From Lutimaribacter_A marinistellae (lineage in GTDB: Bacteria; Pseudomonadota; Alphaproteobacteria; Rhodobacterales; Rhodobacteraceae), in the NCBI RefSeq assembly GCF_042648365.1, contig NZ_JBHRXI010000006.1, positions 145,768 to 209,767 of the forward strand: 64,000 nucleotides of DNA. Reading direction: 5' to 3'. Position 1 is the stretch's first letter. Each line of letters starts with the position of its first letter. A program made the translations under genes and the position numbers. Of this stretch, positions 35,006-43,411 are shown piece by piece. Below the pieces are notes generated by a model, which was given only the letters and a program-made list of their open reading frames with translations, ran no database searches and was not told where the DNA came from.

Positions 35006-35971
35006 TCAACCCCAAAGCGCCGCATCCGGCGGGTAGACCCCGGCCTCGTCGAATTTCAGCGGCGTGTCGCGGTCTTCGGCCAGCAGGAGCGGGCCGTCAA
35101 GATCGGTAATCATCGCACCCTGCGCCAGCAGGGTCGCAGGCGCCATTGCCAGCGAAGAGCCCATCATGCAGCCGACCATCACCTTGTAACCCGCGGCCAG
35201 CGCCGCCTCTCGCAGGGCCAGCGCCTCGGTCAGACCGCCGGTCTTGTCGAGCTTGATGTTGACCACGTCGTACTTCCCCTCAAGCGCGGGCAGCGAAGCG
35301 CGGTCGTGACAGGATTCGTCGGCGCAGAGCGGCACTGGACGGTCAAGCCCGCGCAACGCGTCATCCTCGCCCGCGGGCAATGGCTGCTCGACCAAGGCGA
35401 CACCAAGGCGCGACAGGTGCGGGGCCAGCTCGGCATAGGTCTGCGCCGACCACCCCTCATTGGCATCGACGATGATACGCGAGGATGGCGCCCCCGCGCG
35501 CACCGCTTCGAGGCGCGGCATGTCGTCGGGCGTACCAAGCTTGATCTTCAACAGCGGACGGTGCGCATTCTTCTCGGCCTGTGCACGCATCTCCTCTGGC
35601 GCGGCCAGCGACAGGGTGTAGGCGGTGATCTCCGGGCCCGGCGCGGGCAGACCGGCCAGGTCCCAGACACGCTTGCCCGCACGCTTGGCTTCAAGGTCCC
35701 ACAGCGCGCAATCGACCGCGTTTCGGGCCGCGCCCGCTGGGAGCAGATCCTGCAACGCGGCGCGATCGAAACGCCCGGGCAGCGATCCGATCTGGCCCTC
35801 GACCGACTCCAGCGTCTCGCCATACCGGGCATAAGGCACGCATTCGCCCCATCCAGTCACGCCATCCTCTTCGATGCGAACGGTGAGAACCTGCGCCTCG
35901 GTCCGCGATCCGCGCGAGATGGTAAAGACCTGCGCCAGCCGGAACACCTCTCGGGAAACGTCAATCTGCAC
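35006..35971 (-). CDS. dgcA: N-acetyl-D-glutamate racemase-like enolase-superfamily enzyme
   Basis: 321 residues from a GTG at 35971 with GAGAGGG just upstream. Enolase superfamily, dipeptide-epimerase subgroup: catalytic KxK pair K142/K144 ('LLKIKLGT'), metal ligands D169 ('VDANEGW'), E195 ('VEQPLP') and D218 ('CADES'), second Lys in 'NIKLDKTGG'. Formerly read as L-Ala-D/L-Glu epimerase. Beside a DUF1611 protein it fits DgcA, which racemises N-acetyl-D-glutamate in a D-glutamate breakdown route described in marine Proteobacteria. An epimerase for murein dipeptides remains possible. Confidence 0.82.
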   Translation of the reverse strand: MQIDVSREVFRLAQVFTISRGSRTEAQVLTVRIEEDGVTGWGECVPYARYGETLESVEGQIGSLPGRFDRAALQDLLPAGAARNAVDCALWDLEAKRAGKRVWDLAGLPAPGPEITAYTLSLAAPEEMRAQAEKNAHRPLLKIKLGTPDDMPRLEAVRAGAPSSRIIVDANEGWSAQTYAELAPHLSRLGVALVEQPLPAGEDDALRGLDRPVPLCADESCHDRASLPALEGKYDVVNIKLDKTGGLTEALALREAALAAGYKVMVGCMMGSSLAMAPATLLAQGAMITDLDGPLLLAEDRDTPLKFDEAGVYPPDAALWG

Positions 35972-35980
35972 GTACCCTCT

Positions 35981-36042
35981 CCTTCCTCTTGCTGAAAATA
36001 TCCCAGGGGGGTCCGGGGGGACAGCGTCCCCCCGGCCTGCCC
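35981..36042. repeat. Dispersed spacer repeat between dgcN and dgcA
   Basis: Core CCTTCCTCTTGCT then GAAAATATCCC (35981-36004), followed by a GC hairpin (TCCGGGGGGACAG/CGTCCCCCCGG arms, about 36015-36035). Here the repeat sits inside an apparent operon, directly before the dgcA ribosome site, so it may affect relative expression of the two genes. Confidence 0.8.
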
Positions 36043-36045
36043 ACC

Positions 36046-37047
36046 CTAGAACGCGGCCAGGGCATCCACCAGCTTGCCCGATCCGAAGCGGAACGGGTCG
36101 GTCGCCGGCAGGCCCATCTCGGCCTCGATCTTCGCAAGGTAGCTGCGCGCATCCTCCTCGGACATGTGCTGCGTGTTGACCGAAACACCTACCACCTTGC
36201 AGTCCGGATTGGCCACATGCGCCAGCGGCAGCGCAGTGTCGCGCAGCGTCTCGAGGCTGGGAAGCTTGTAGCCCGGCAGCCCGCGCATATGCTCGCGCGT
36301 CGGCTCGTGGCACAGGATCAGCGCATCCGGTGCCCCGCCGTGGATCAGGGCCATTGTCACGCCGGAATAGGACACGTGAAACAACGAGCCCTGCCCTTCG
36401 ATCAGATCCCAGTGGTCTTCTTCATTGTCGGGTGTCAGCCACTCGATCGAGCCGGCCATGAAATCGGCGATCACGGCATCGAGCGGTACGCCGTCGCCGG
36501 TGATGAGGATGCCGGTCTGGCCGGTGGCGCGGAAGGTGCTCTTCATGCCCCGCTCGCGCATCTCAGCATCCATGGCGAGCGCGGTGTACATCTTGCCGAC
36601 GGAACAGTCCGTTCCGACCGCAAGACACCGCTTACCGGTGCGCTTTTCGCCGTTGGCGATCGGGTATTTCACCGAGGGGATCCGCACGTCGTGCAGCTTG
36701 CGCCCCGTCGCCTCGGCCACGGCGACAAGGTCGGGCTCGTCGCGCAGCAGGTTGTGCAACCCCGAGGCAAGGTCGAACCCTTCCTCAAGCGCGGTGACCA
36801 GCACCTTCTTCCAGGCCTGGCTGATCACGCCACCGCGGTTTGCCACGCCGATCACCAGCGTCTTGGCGCCCGCGGCTTTCGCCTCGGCAAGGTCCATGTC
36901 GGTCAGGCCCAGGTCGGCCTTGCAGCCGTCCATCCGGTACTGGCCAACTGCATTCTCGGGGCGCCAGTCCTTGATGCCGATGGCGACCTTGGCCGCCAGC
37001 TGGTCGGGGGCATCACCCAGAAACAGCAGATAGGGTGTTTCGATCAT
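36046..37047 (-). CDS. dgcN: DUF1611 protein, D-glutamate N-acetyltransferase-like
   Basis: 333 residues from ATG 37047 with AGGAGG upstream. DUF1611 architecture: an N-terminal Rossmann-like part and a P-loop-like GTDCSVGK (145-152), then 'LIEGQGSLFHVSYSGVTMALIHGG' and 'ILCHEPTREHMRG'. Members of this family were reassigned as DgcN, which acetylates D-glutamate before DgcA converts it to the L form. The order dgcN-dgcA-dat on one strand supports that role. First gene of the unit. Confidence 0.85.
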   Translation of the reverse strand: MIETPYLLFLGDAPDQLAAKVAIGIKDWRPENAVGQYRMDGCKADLGLTDMDLAEAKAAGAKTLVIGVANRGGVISQAWKKVLVTALEEGFDLASGLHNLLRDEPDLVAVAEATGRKLHDVRIPSVKYPIANGEKRTGKRCLAVGTDCSVGKMYTALAMDAEMRERGMKSTFRATGQTGILITGDGVPLDAVIADFMAGSIEWLTPDNEEDHWDLIEGQGSLFHVSYSGVTMALIHGGAPDALILCHEPTREHMRGLPGYKLPSLETLRDTALPLAHVANPDCKVVGVSVNTQHMSEEDARSYLAKIEAEMGLPATDPFRFGSGKLVDALAAF

Positions 37048-37105
37048 CGCGCGGCCTCCTTCAACGATTCCGGCCGAGTCTAGGCAAAGCCCTGCACGAG
37101 CATCT

Positions 37106-37121
37106 CGCTTTTTGCAAAGCG
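37106..37121. promoter_or_regulatory. Palindrome with a TTTGCAAA core upstream of dgcN and mcl1
   Basis: CGCTTT-TTGC-AAAGCG contains a perfect TTTGCAAA octamer (37111-37118). It lies 64 bases before dgcN and 224 before mcl1 in the divergent spacer. TTTGCAAA is a motif of short-chain-acyl-CoA regulators (PccR/RamB-like) in alphaproteobacteria, but those usually have two copies and only one is seen here. The rest of this 297-base spacer shows nothing clear. Confidence 0.4.
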
Positions 37122-37344
37122 TGGCGGCGCGCCGTCGGTTAAATGTTGCACACAACTGAAATCATCCGCAAAAATCTTCGAAGATTCACGGCTGATCAAA
37201 TCCTGTGCATCTTGGAAACGCGTCATTGCGCACCATGCCGCAACTGCGATGCCGCAACCGCACAATACGCTTGCAGATACAGGCGCAATTTAATACTGCC
37301 GAAGGCGAGAATTGAGCAATTTCCTTACCAATCGAGGGACCGAC

Positions 37345-38304
37345 ATGAGCTTTCGCATCCAGCCCGCCGCACCTGCGCGCCCCAACCGCTGCCAACTGTT
37401 CGGCCCGGCTTCGAACACCAAACTGTTCGAGAAGATGGCCGCCTCGGCCGCGGATGTGATCAACATCGATCTCGAGGATTCGGTTGCGCCCACTGACAAG
37501 GACATGGCCCGCGCCAACGCGATCAAGGCGATCAACGAGGTCGACTGGAACACCAAGACCCTGTCGGTGCGGATCAACGGGCTGGATACGCCCTATTGGT
37601 ATCGCGATGTAGTGGACCTTCTGGAACAGGCCGGCGACCGACTGGACCAGATCATGATCCCCAAGGTCGGCTGCGCCGAGGATATCTATGCGGTTGACGC
37701 GCTCGTCACGGCGATCGAACGCGCGAAAGGGCGCAAAAAGCCGATCGCCTTCGAGGTCATCATCGAGTCCGCTGCCGGCATCGCCCATGTCGAGGCGATT
37801 GCCGCCGCGTCGCCGCGCCTTCAGGCGATGAGCCTTGGAGCCGCCGATTTCGCGGCCTCGATGGGCATGCAAACCACCGGGATCGGCGGCACGCAGGAAA
37901 ACTATTACATGATCCACGAAGGGCAAAAGCACTGGTCGGATCCTTGGCACTGGGCGCAAACGGCCATCGTCGCGGCCTGCCGGACACATGGCGTCCTGCC
38001 GGTGGATGGCCCGTTTGGCGATTTCTCGGACGACGAAGGATTCATCGCACAGGCACGCCGTTCGGCCACGCTGGGCATGGTCGGCAAATGGGCGATCCAT
38101 CCCAAGCAGATCGCGCTTGCCAACCAGGTTTTCACCCCATCGGACGAGGCCGTGACCGAGGCGCGCGAAATCCTGACTGCGATGGAGGAGGCCAAGGCCA
38201 AGGGCGAAGGCGCCACGGTCTACAAGGGACGGCTGGTCGACATCGCTTCGATCAAGCAGGCCGAAGTCATCGTGAAACAGGCCGAGATGATCGCCAAGGG
38301 CTGA
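37345..38304 (+). CDS. mcl1: L-malyl-CoA/beta-methylmalyl-CoA lyase
   Basis: 319 residues from ATG 37345 (GAGGGA upstream); an ATG-like start at 37312 would add 11 residues. CitE-like TIM barrel with 'INIDLEDSVAP', 'KTLSVRINGLDTPYWYRDV', 'AFEVIIESAAGI' and 'GIGGTQENYY', the motif set of Rhodobacter Mcl1. Cleaves or forms L-malyl-CoA and erythro-beta-methylmalyl-CoA, linking glyoxylate with acetyl-CoA or propionyl-CoA in the ethylmalonyl-CoA pathway of acetate assimilation. Confidence 0.93.
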   Translation: MSFRIQPAAPARPNRCQLFGPASNTKLFEKMAASAADVINIDLEDSVAPTDKDMARANAIKAINEVDWNTKTLSVRINGLDTPYWYRDVVDLLEQAGDRLDQIMIPKVGCAEDIYAVDALVTAIERAKGRKKPIAFEVIIESAAGIAHVEAIAAASPRLQAMSLGAADFAASMGMQTTGIGGTQENYYMIHEGQKHWSDPWHWAQTAIVAACRTHGVLPVDGPFGDFSDDEGFIAQARRSATLGMVGKWAIHPKQIALANQVFTPSDEAVTEAREILTAMEEAKAKGEGATVYKGRLVDIASIKQAEVIVKQAEMIAKG

Positions 38305-38381
38305 TCCTCCAGCAATCGGGGGCGCCCATTCGGGGCGTCCGCCTCAGGGCGTTGCCGTTTTCGGCGCGACCAGACATGAAA

Positions 38382-38409
38382 ATGCCGGGACGGTTCAGCG
38401 TCCCGGCAT
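38382..38409. terminator. Probable bidirectional terminator between mcl1 and the PA14-like gene
   Basis: Perfect stem ATGCCGGGAC/GTCCCGGCAT with an 8-base loop, between the two convergent stop codons. The T tracts are short on both sides (CGTTTC on plus, TTTTC on minus), so efficiency is uncertain. A second GC hairpin lies at about 38321-38340. Confidence 0.65.
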
Positions 38410-38424
38410 CGTTTCTCTGAGGGA

Positions 38425-39003
38425 TCAGCGTCCGAAGGCCGAGTTCGGCACCCAGCTCATACCGCTGCCTTTCTTGCCCCATTTCATCATCAGGCAAGCC
38501 GTGCTGTATTTCTGGAAATAGCTGATCTGGACCGGGTACCAGCCCGCTTGCGGAACCTCGACCTCGACCCTTTGGTTCGGCTCGCAGGGCTGGCGGGCTT
38601 CGTAATACCCGACGCGCTGACCACCGATACGGGCATCGATCCCGTCATTCGACCAGGTCTCGATCTCGTAGATGCCTGGTGAGTCGAATCGGATGTAACC
38701 GCGAATGTCGGCGGCCACGTTGAACGCCTTGCCCGAGGTCAGCACCGGGTCGCCCTCGTTCGTGTCGCGATAGTCCAGACCGCGCAGCGGCTGGCCGCCC
38801 TTGGCTTTGCGCAGCATCTGCTTGGCCTCGCCGAGTGTCTGGATGCGGGCCGGCGGATCGCCCGCCCAGGAGTATCGTACGGACAGGCCACTTTTTGGGT
38901 TTGGTTGCGGGCTGGCCGGTTTCAGCTTGAGCGGTGCGGCCTGCGCGGCGACCGCGATCAGCAACGCCGAGGCGGCAAGTGCGGCGGTCCGGATAAGTTT
39001 CAT
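38425..39003 (-). CDS. Secreted PA14-like beta-sandwich protein
   Basis: 192 residues from ATG 39003. A Sec signal peptide ends 'AVAAQA|AP'. The mature part has PA14-type features: 'GLSVRYSWAGDPP', 'DIRGYIRFDSPGIYEIETWSNDGIDARIGGQRV' and 'YFQKYSTACLMMKWG'. PA14 domains usually bind carbohydrate; here it stands alone in a small periplasmic or exported protein. Two Cys (C140, C170) could form a disulfide. Single gene. Confidence 0.75.
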   Translation of the reverse strand: MKLIRTAALAASALLIAVAAQAAPLKLKPASPQPNPKSGLSVRYSWAGDPPARIQTLGEAKQMLRKAKGGQPLRGLDYRDTNEGDPVLTSGKAFNVAADIRGYIRFDSPGIYEIETWSNDGIDARIGGQRVGYYEARQPCEPNQRVEVEVPQAGWYPVQISYFQKYSTACLMMKWGKKGSGMSWVPNSAFGR

Positions 39004-39110
39004 CGTCGTCTCCCTGACTGAACCTTCGCCCGGATCATGACGGACACAGGCATGGCATGGGAGAAATCCTATGGCGGGCCGCGAATTCGGGCAAGGATTC
39101 GCGCATTCGA

Positions 39111-39563
39111 TCAGGCGCGTAGATCCTTGGGCGAGCCCATGACGACGTAGGACGTGATCGAGGTGACATGCGGCAGAGTCCCGAGGACATCGGTGTGAAA
39201 CGTCTTGTAGGACGGCAAATCGGCACATTCGACACGCAACAGGTATTCGATTGTGCCGGTGGTATTGTGGCACTCGACCACTTCGGGCGCGGCCGATACC
39301 GCGCGCTCGAACGCCTCTTGCGCGGCTTTCGTGTGTTCCCCGAGTCCTACACCGAGATAAGCGGTGAAACCGACCCCCATAGCCGCAGGATTCAGTACCG
39401 CCCGATAGCCTGCGATGACGCCCTCGCGCTCCAGCTCTTGCACCCTGCGCAAGCATGCCGACGGTGACAGCCCGACCCGGCCCGCAAGGTCGAGATTCGA
39501 GATACGGCCGTCGAGAGACAGTTCTTGCAATATCCTGCGGTTTATCTGATCAATCTTCGCCAT
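39111..39563 (-). CDS. Lrp/AsnC-family transcriptional regulator
   Basis: 150 residues. HTH at about 5-50 ('INRRILQELSLDGRISNLDLAGRVGLSPSACLRRVQELE') and RAM domain with 'VECHNTTGTIEYLLRVECAD'. Divergent from a LysE-type exporter 51 bases away, so probably senses the exported amino acid and controls that gene. The spacer holds TTGCT...AGCAA and GAAATT half-sites but no perfect operator. Confidence 0.9.
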   Translation of the reverse strand: MAKIDQINRRILQELSLDGRISNLDLAGRVGLSPSACLRRVQELEREGVIAGYRAVLNPAAMGVGFTAYLGVGLGEHTKAAQEAFERAVSAAPEVVECHNTTGTIEYLLRVECADLPSYKTFHTDVLGTLPHVTSITSYVVMGSPKDLRA

Positions 39564-39614
39564 TTATTGCTAACATTCGTCGAAATTGGCATGTAAAGCA
39601 ATTTCATTCACCGC

Positions 39615-40229
39615 ATGTCGACAGATAGTTCGGCAATGAGTCTGGATCTTCTTCTCGCCCTCGCGCTCTTTGCCTTTGTCTCGTCGATCACTCCGGGGCC
39701 GAACAACCTGATGCTGATGGCCTCGGGTGCGAATTACGGCTTCCGCCGTACGATTCCGCATATGCTGGGCATCGGCATCGGCTTTACCGTGATGATCTTG
39801 CTGGTGGGGACGGGTTTGATCCGGATTTTCGACACCTGGCCTGCGAGTTACACCGCGCTCAAGGCCGCGTCGGTCCTGTACCTGCTGTACCTTGCCTGGA
39901 AGATCGCAACCGCCGCCCCGACCACGGGAAAGGCGACGGGGCAGCCAATGTCATTCCTGCAGGCCGCGGCCTTTCAATGGGTGAACCCCAAGGCCTGGGC
40001 GATGGCTCTGACAGCGATCAGCGCCTATACGCCCGACCGCTCGATCTGGGCGATCGGGTTGGTAGCGCTGATTTTTGGCGCGATCAACCTGCCCTCGGTC
40101 AGCACATGGACGGTTCTGGGTCAGCAGATGGCGCGCCTGCTGAAAGACCCCAGGCGATTGGCGGCGTTCAACTGGACGATGGCCGCGCTGCTGATCGCCT
40201 CGCTCTACCCTGTCATCTGGCCTGAGTGA
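39615..40229 (+). CDS. LysE/RhtB-family amino-acid exporter
   Basis: 204 residues (197 from the alternative ATG at 39636; neither has a strong ribosome site). Begins with the family motif 'ALFAFVSSITPGPNNLMLMASGANYGFRRT' and has about six membrane helices. Exports amino acids or related compounds through the inner membrane. Divergent Lrp partner suggests amino-acid-induced expression. Confidence 0.88.
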   Translation: MSTDSSAMSLDLLLALALFAFVSSITPGPNNLMLMASGANYGFRRTIPHMLGIGIGFTVMILLVGTGLIRIFDTWPASYTALKAASVLYLLYLAWKIATAAPTTGKATGQPMSFLQAAAFQWVNPKAWAMALTAISAYTPDRSIWAIGLVALIFGAINLPSVSTWTVLGQQMARLLKDPRRLAAFNWTMAALLIASLYPVIWPE

Positions 40230-40332
40230 GCCAGCAAAGCTCGCGCAAGGGATGCGGTGCAGGGCGCTTGCCGAGTTGCATCCGACCGGCGCTGCGGTCA
40301 TATATCCGACGGAACGCGCGACGAGAGGCCCA

Positions 40333-41295
40333 ATGACCCAATACCTGGATTTCGAAAAACCGCTGGCCGAGATCGAAGGCAAGGCCGAGGAGTTGCGGGC
40401 GATGGCCCGCCGCACCGAGGGCATGGATGTCAGTTCCGAGGCCGCGGCTCTTGACGCCAAGGCCGCAGGCCTGCTCGAGGATCTCTATCGCGACCTGACA
40501 CCCTGGCGGAAATGCCAGGTAGCGCGGCATCCGTCCCGGCCACATTGCAAGGATTACATCGAAGCGCTCTTTACCGAGTATACGCCGCTGTCCGGCGACC
40601 GGAACTTTGCCGACGATCACGCGGTGATGGGCGGCCTCGCGCGCTTCAACGACAGGCCCGTCATGGTGATCGGACATGAAAAGGGCCACGACACCAAATC
40701 GCGGATCGAGCGCAATTTCGGCATGGCGCGGCCCGAAGGCTACCGCAAGGCGATCCGGCTGATGGACATGGCCGGCCGGTTCGGTCTGCCGGTCATCACG
40801 CTGGTCGATACGCCCGGCGCCTATCCCGGCAAGGGCGCTGAGGAGCGCGGCCAGTCAGAGGCCATCGCGCGCTCGACCGAGATGTGCCTGCGGATCGGCG
40901 TGCCGCTGGTCTCGGTGGTCATTGGCGAGGGCGGGTCCGGCGGCGCGGTGGCCTTTGCCACGGCCAACCGTGTCGCGATGCTGGAGCATTCGGTCTACTC
41001 GGTGATCTCGCCCGAGGGCTGTGCCTCGATCCTGTGGAAAGATGCCGAAAAGATGCGCGAGGCGGCCGAGGCGCTGCGCCTGACCGCGCAGGACCTGCAC
41101 AAGCTGGGTGTCATCGACCGCATCATTCGCGAACCGCGCGGCGGTGCCCATCGCGACAGCACGGCGGCCATCGACAGCGTAGGCAAAGCCGTCGACGCGA
41201 TGCTGGACGACTTGGCCGGCAAGGATGCCAAGGCGTTGATCGCCGACCGTCGCCGCAAGTTCCTGGAAATGGGATCGAAAGGGCTGGCGGCCTGA
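40333..41295 (+). CDS. accA: Acetyl-CoA carboxylase carboxyltransferase alpha subunit
   Basis: 320 residues from ATG 40333 ('MTQYLDFEKPLAEIEGKAEELRAMAR'); the upstream reading lacks homology. Contains 'VIGHEKGHDTKSRIERNFGMARPEGYRKAIRLM', 'LVDTPGAYPGKGAEERGQSEAIA' and 'GEGGSGGAVAFATANRV', the carboxyltransferase CoA-binding oxyanion region. Transfers carboxyl from biotin to acetyl-CoA in the first step of fatty-acid synthesis, with AccD encoded elsewhere. Confidence 0.96.
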   Translation: MTQYLDFEKPLAEIEGKAEELRAMARRTEGMDVSSEAAALDAKAAGLLEDLYRDLTPWRKCQVARHPSRPHCKDYIEALFTEYTPLSGDRNFADDHAVMGGLARFNDRPVMVIGHEKGHDTKSRIERNFGMARPEGYRKAIRLMDMAGRFGLPVITLVDTPGAYPGKGAEERGQSEAIARSTEMCLRIGVPLVSVVIGEGGSGGAVAFATANRVAMLEHSVYSVISPEGCASILWKDAEKMREAAEALRLTAQDLHKLGVIDRIIREPRGGAHRDSTAAIDSVGKAVDAMLDDLAGKDAKALIADRRRKFLEMGSKGLAA

Positions 41296-41312
41296 CAACC
41301 GCCGCCTGAAGG

Positions 41313-41392
41313 AGCGAGGCTTTCGCCTCGCGCTTTTCCGGTCTTGTGCGAGGCGCTGCCTCGCGCTCCGGGATATTTAGGGCAAGAGGAAG
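41313..41392. repeat. Dispersed spacer repeat after accA
   Basis: Plus-strand core GGGATATTTAGG then GCAAGAGGAAG at 41370-41392, preceded by the reverse complement of the 14.67/29.43 kb hairpin block (TTGTGCGAGGCGCTGCCTCGCGCTCC region, 41344-41369) and another GCGAGGC/GCCTCGC hairpin at about 41315-41333. Sits between convergent accA and the transglycosylase gene. Confidence 0.8.
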
Positions 41393-41408
41393 AGGCGGGC
41401 GCCGCGCT

Positions 41409-42554
41409 TCAGCCGCGCAGACGTTCGAGCAGGGCGCGCGACGGCTCTCCGGTGACCGCAAGCCCGTTGGCGCGCTGATACCCCTCGATCGCGGCCTTGC
41501 TCTTTGAACCGATCACGCCGTCAGCGCCACCAGTGTCGTATCCCGCGCGGGTCAGTCTTTCCTGGAGCTCCTTGCGGTCGGCGAGCGTGAGGCCGGTCTC
41601 GTCCGGCCCGAAAGACGCCTGGAACGGAGCGCCACCCGCGATCCGGTCGGAAAGATGGCCCACACCGATCGCGTAATTGTCGGAGTTGTTGTAGCGCTTG
41701 ATGACATCGAAATTGCGGAAGACAGCGATCTGGGGGCCGGGCTTTTGCGGCTGGAGCACGCGCAGCGGCGTGCCCGAACGTGCGGCGGCAGAGCCCACTT
41801 CGCCGCCCCAAGGCTGACCGGTCCGCCAGCCCGCATTGGCGAGGTAGGCGGCTGCCGAGGCGAGCGCGTCGGTGGGATCCTCGGCCCAGATGTCGCGCCG
41901 CCCGTCGCCGGTGAAGTCCACGGCGTAAAGCTCGTAGGAGGTGGGAATGAACTGCGTGTGGCCCATGGCGCCAGCCCAGCTTCCCAGCATCCGGTCCGGG
42001 GTCGTGTCACCGTTTTGCAGGATCTTGAGTGCCGCGATAAGTTGCTTTTCGAAGAAGGCACCGCGCCGTCCATCATAGGCAAGCGTGGAAGTGGCCGACA
42101 CGACCGGGATGTCGCCGCGCCGCGCACCATAACGGCTTTCCAGCCCCCAGATCGCGGTGACGACCTCTTTCGGCACGCCATAGCGGGCCTCAATCCGACC
42201 CAGCGTGGCGGAGTGGCGTTGCAGCATCTGGCGACCGGTCGCGATGCGTTCGTCCGACGCCGCGATGGCAAGGTAATCCTCGAGGCTGCGCTTGAACTCT
42301 GTCTGGTTTCGGTCGCGCTCAATCACCAGCGGGATGTAGCCCGCATTGCGAAACGCCCGGTCGAGCGTGGCCTGGCTGATCCCCTGCGCGGCGGCGCGAG
42401 GTTTGAACGCTGCGACCCAGCGGTTCCAGCCGTCATTGGGCACCGTACGGTACTGCGGGGCGGCGGCGGGTGTGTTTTGCAAGGTGCCGCCGGCGGAACA
42501 GGCGGTCAGGCCAAGGGCCCCAAGCCCGAAGGAAAATGCGCGTCGGTCGATCAT
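41409..42554 (-). CDS. Lytic murein transglycosylase, MltB-like lipoprotein
   Basis: 381 residues. Lipobox LTAC (Cys19) after a short signal with two Arg. MltB-type catalytic domain (about 40-310) with catalytic Glu139 in 'AIWGLESRYGARRG' and 'AMGHTQFIPTSYELYAVDFTGDG'. A C-terminal peptidoglycan-binding domain (about 320-380, 'LTRAGYDTGGADGVIGSKSKAAIEGYQ') anchors it to the wall. Cleaves glycan strands with 1,6-anhydro ends. Probably outer-membrane-anchored, facing the periplasm. Confidence 0.92.
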   Translation of the reverse strand: MIDRRAFSFGLGALGLTACSAGGTLQNTPAAAPQYRTVPNDGWNRWVAAFKPRAAAQGISQATLDRAFRNAGYIPLVIERDRNQTEFKRSLEDYLAIAASDERIATGRQMLQRHSATLGRIEARYGVPKEVVTAIWGLESRYGARRGDIPVVSATSTLAYDGRRGAFFEKQLIAALKILQNGDTTPDRMLGSWAGAMGHTQFIPTSYELYAVDFTGDGRRDIWAEDPTDALASAAAYLANAGWRTGQPWGGEVGSAAARSGTPLRVLQPQKPGPQIAVFRNFDVIKRYNNSDNYAIGVGHLSDRIAGGAPFQASFGPDETGLTLADRKELQERLTRAGYDTGGADGVIGSKSKAAIEGYQRANGLAVTGEPSRALLERLRG

Positions 42555-42616
42555 GTCTCGGTGTCCTGCTCTGGTCTTTTGTGGTCTTCACGCCTCATCT
42601 GCCGGTTCCTGCACGT

Positions 42617-43411
42617 TCAGCCGCGCCACGCCAGCAGGCGCTTTTCAGCCTGACCGATTCCCCAGCTGACCAGAACGCCCAATGTCGACAGGATCACCAC
42701 CCCGGCGAAAAGCCGCTCAAGATCGTACAGGCTGCCGGCTTGGAGGATGTAGGCGCCAATGCCATGCTCGGCCCCCAGCATCTCGGCCGCGACGAGCAGG
42801 ATGATCCCTATGGCAAGGCTGACACGCAGCCCCGACAGGATACCGGGCAAGGCCCCGGGCAGCACGATCTTGCGCACGATCGAGGCCCAGGAGAGGCCAA
42901 AGCTCTGCCCCATCCGTACCAACCCGCGGTCGACGTTGTCCACGGCGCCAAAGGTGGCGACCACCGTAGGAGTGAAGGTCCCCAGCGCGATGAGCGCGTA
43001 TTTCGACCCTTCGTCGATACCGAACCAGATCACGAATAGCGGCAGCAGGGCGATCTTGGGAATCGGAAAGATCGCGGCGACCAGCGGCACCAGCCCCGCC
43101 CGCACATAAGAAAAGAGCCCGATCATCACGCCAATGGCAACGCCCGCGCTGATGCCCATCAGGCTGCCCACGACAAGGCGTGAGACCGAAGGCGCAAGAT
43201 GGGTCCAGAGCATACCGGATTCGGCAAGGTCCCACAGGGTGAGAGCAACATCCGAGGGTCGGGGCAGGGTCAGGTTGGAAATCCAGCCCGCCCGCGTGCC
43301 CCATTCGATGAACGAGAGGAGCAGAACGAACACGACTATGCCGGTGCCGCGCTTGGCCACCGGGGAAAAGCCGCCGCCGCGAAAGGGAACCGGACGGGCG
43401 CCGTCAGACAT
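42617..43411 (-). CDS. ABC transporter permease, nitrate/sulfonate/taurine type
   Basis: 264 residues, ordinary SsuC/TauC length with six predicted membrane helices and EAA loop 'GQSFGLSWASIVRKIVLPGALPGILSGLR'. Partner of the ATPase and binding protein encoded upstream; its start overlaps the ATPase gene end by 8 bases. Unlike the tauC at 4.4 kb it has no N-terminal insert. Substrate unknown. Confidence 0.9.
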   Translation of the reverse strand: MSDGARPVPFRGGGFSPVAKRGTGIVVFVLLLSFIEWGTRAGWISNLTLPRPSDVALTLWDLAESGMLWTHLAPSVSRLVVGSLMGISAGVAIGVMIGLFSYVRAGLVPLVAAIFPIPKIALLPLFVIWFGIDEGSKYALIALGTFTPTVVATFGAVDNVDRGLVRMGQSFGLSWASIVRKIVLPGALPGILSGLRVSLAIGIILLVAAEMLGAEHGIGAYILQAGSLYDLERLFAGVVILSTLGVLVSWGIGQAEKRLLAWRG

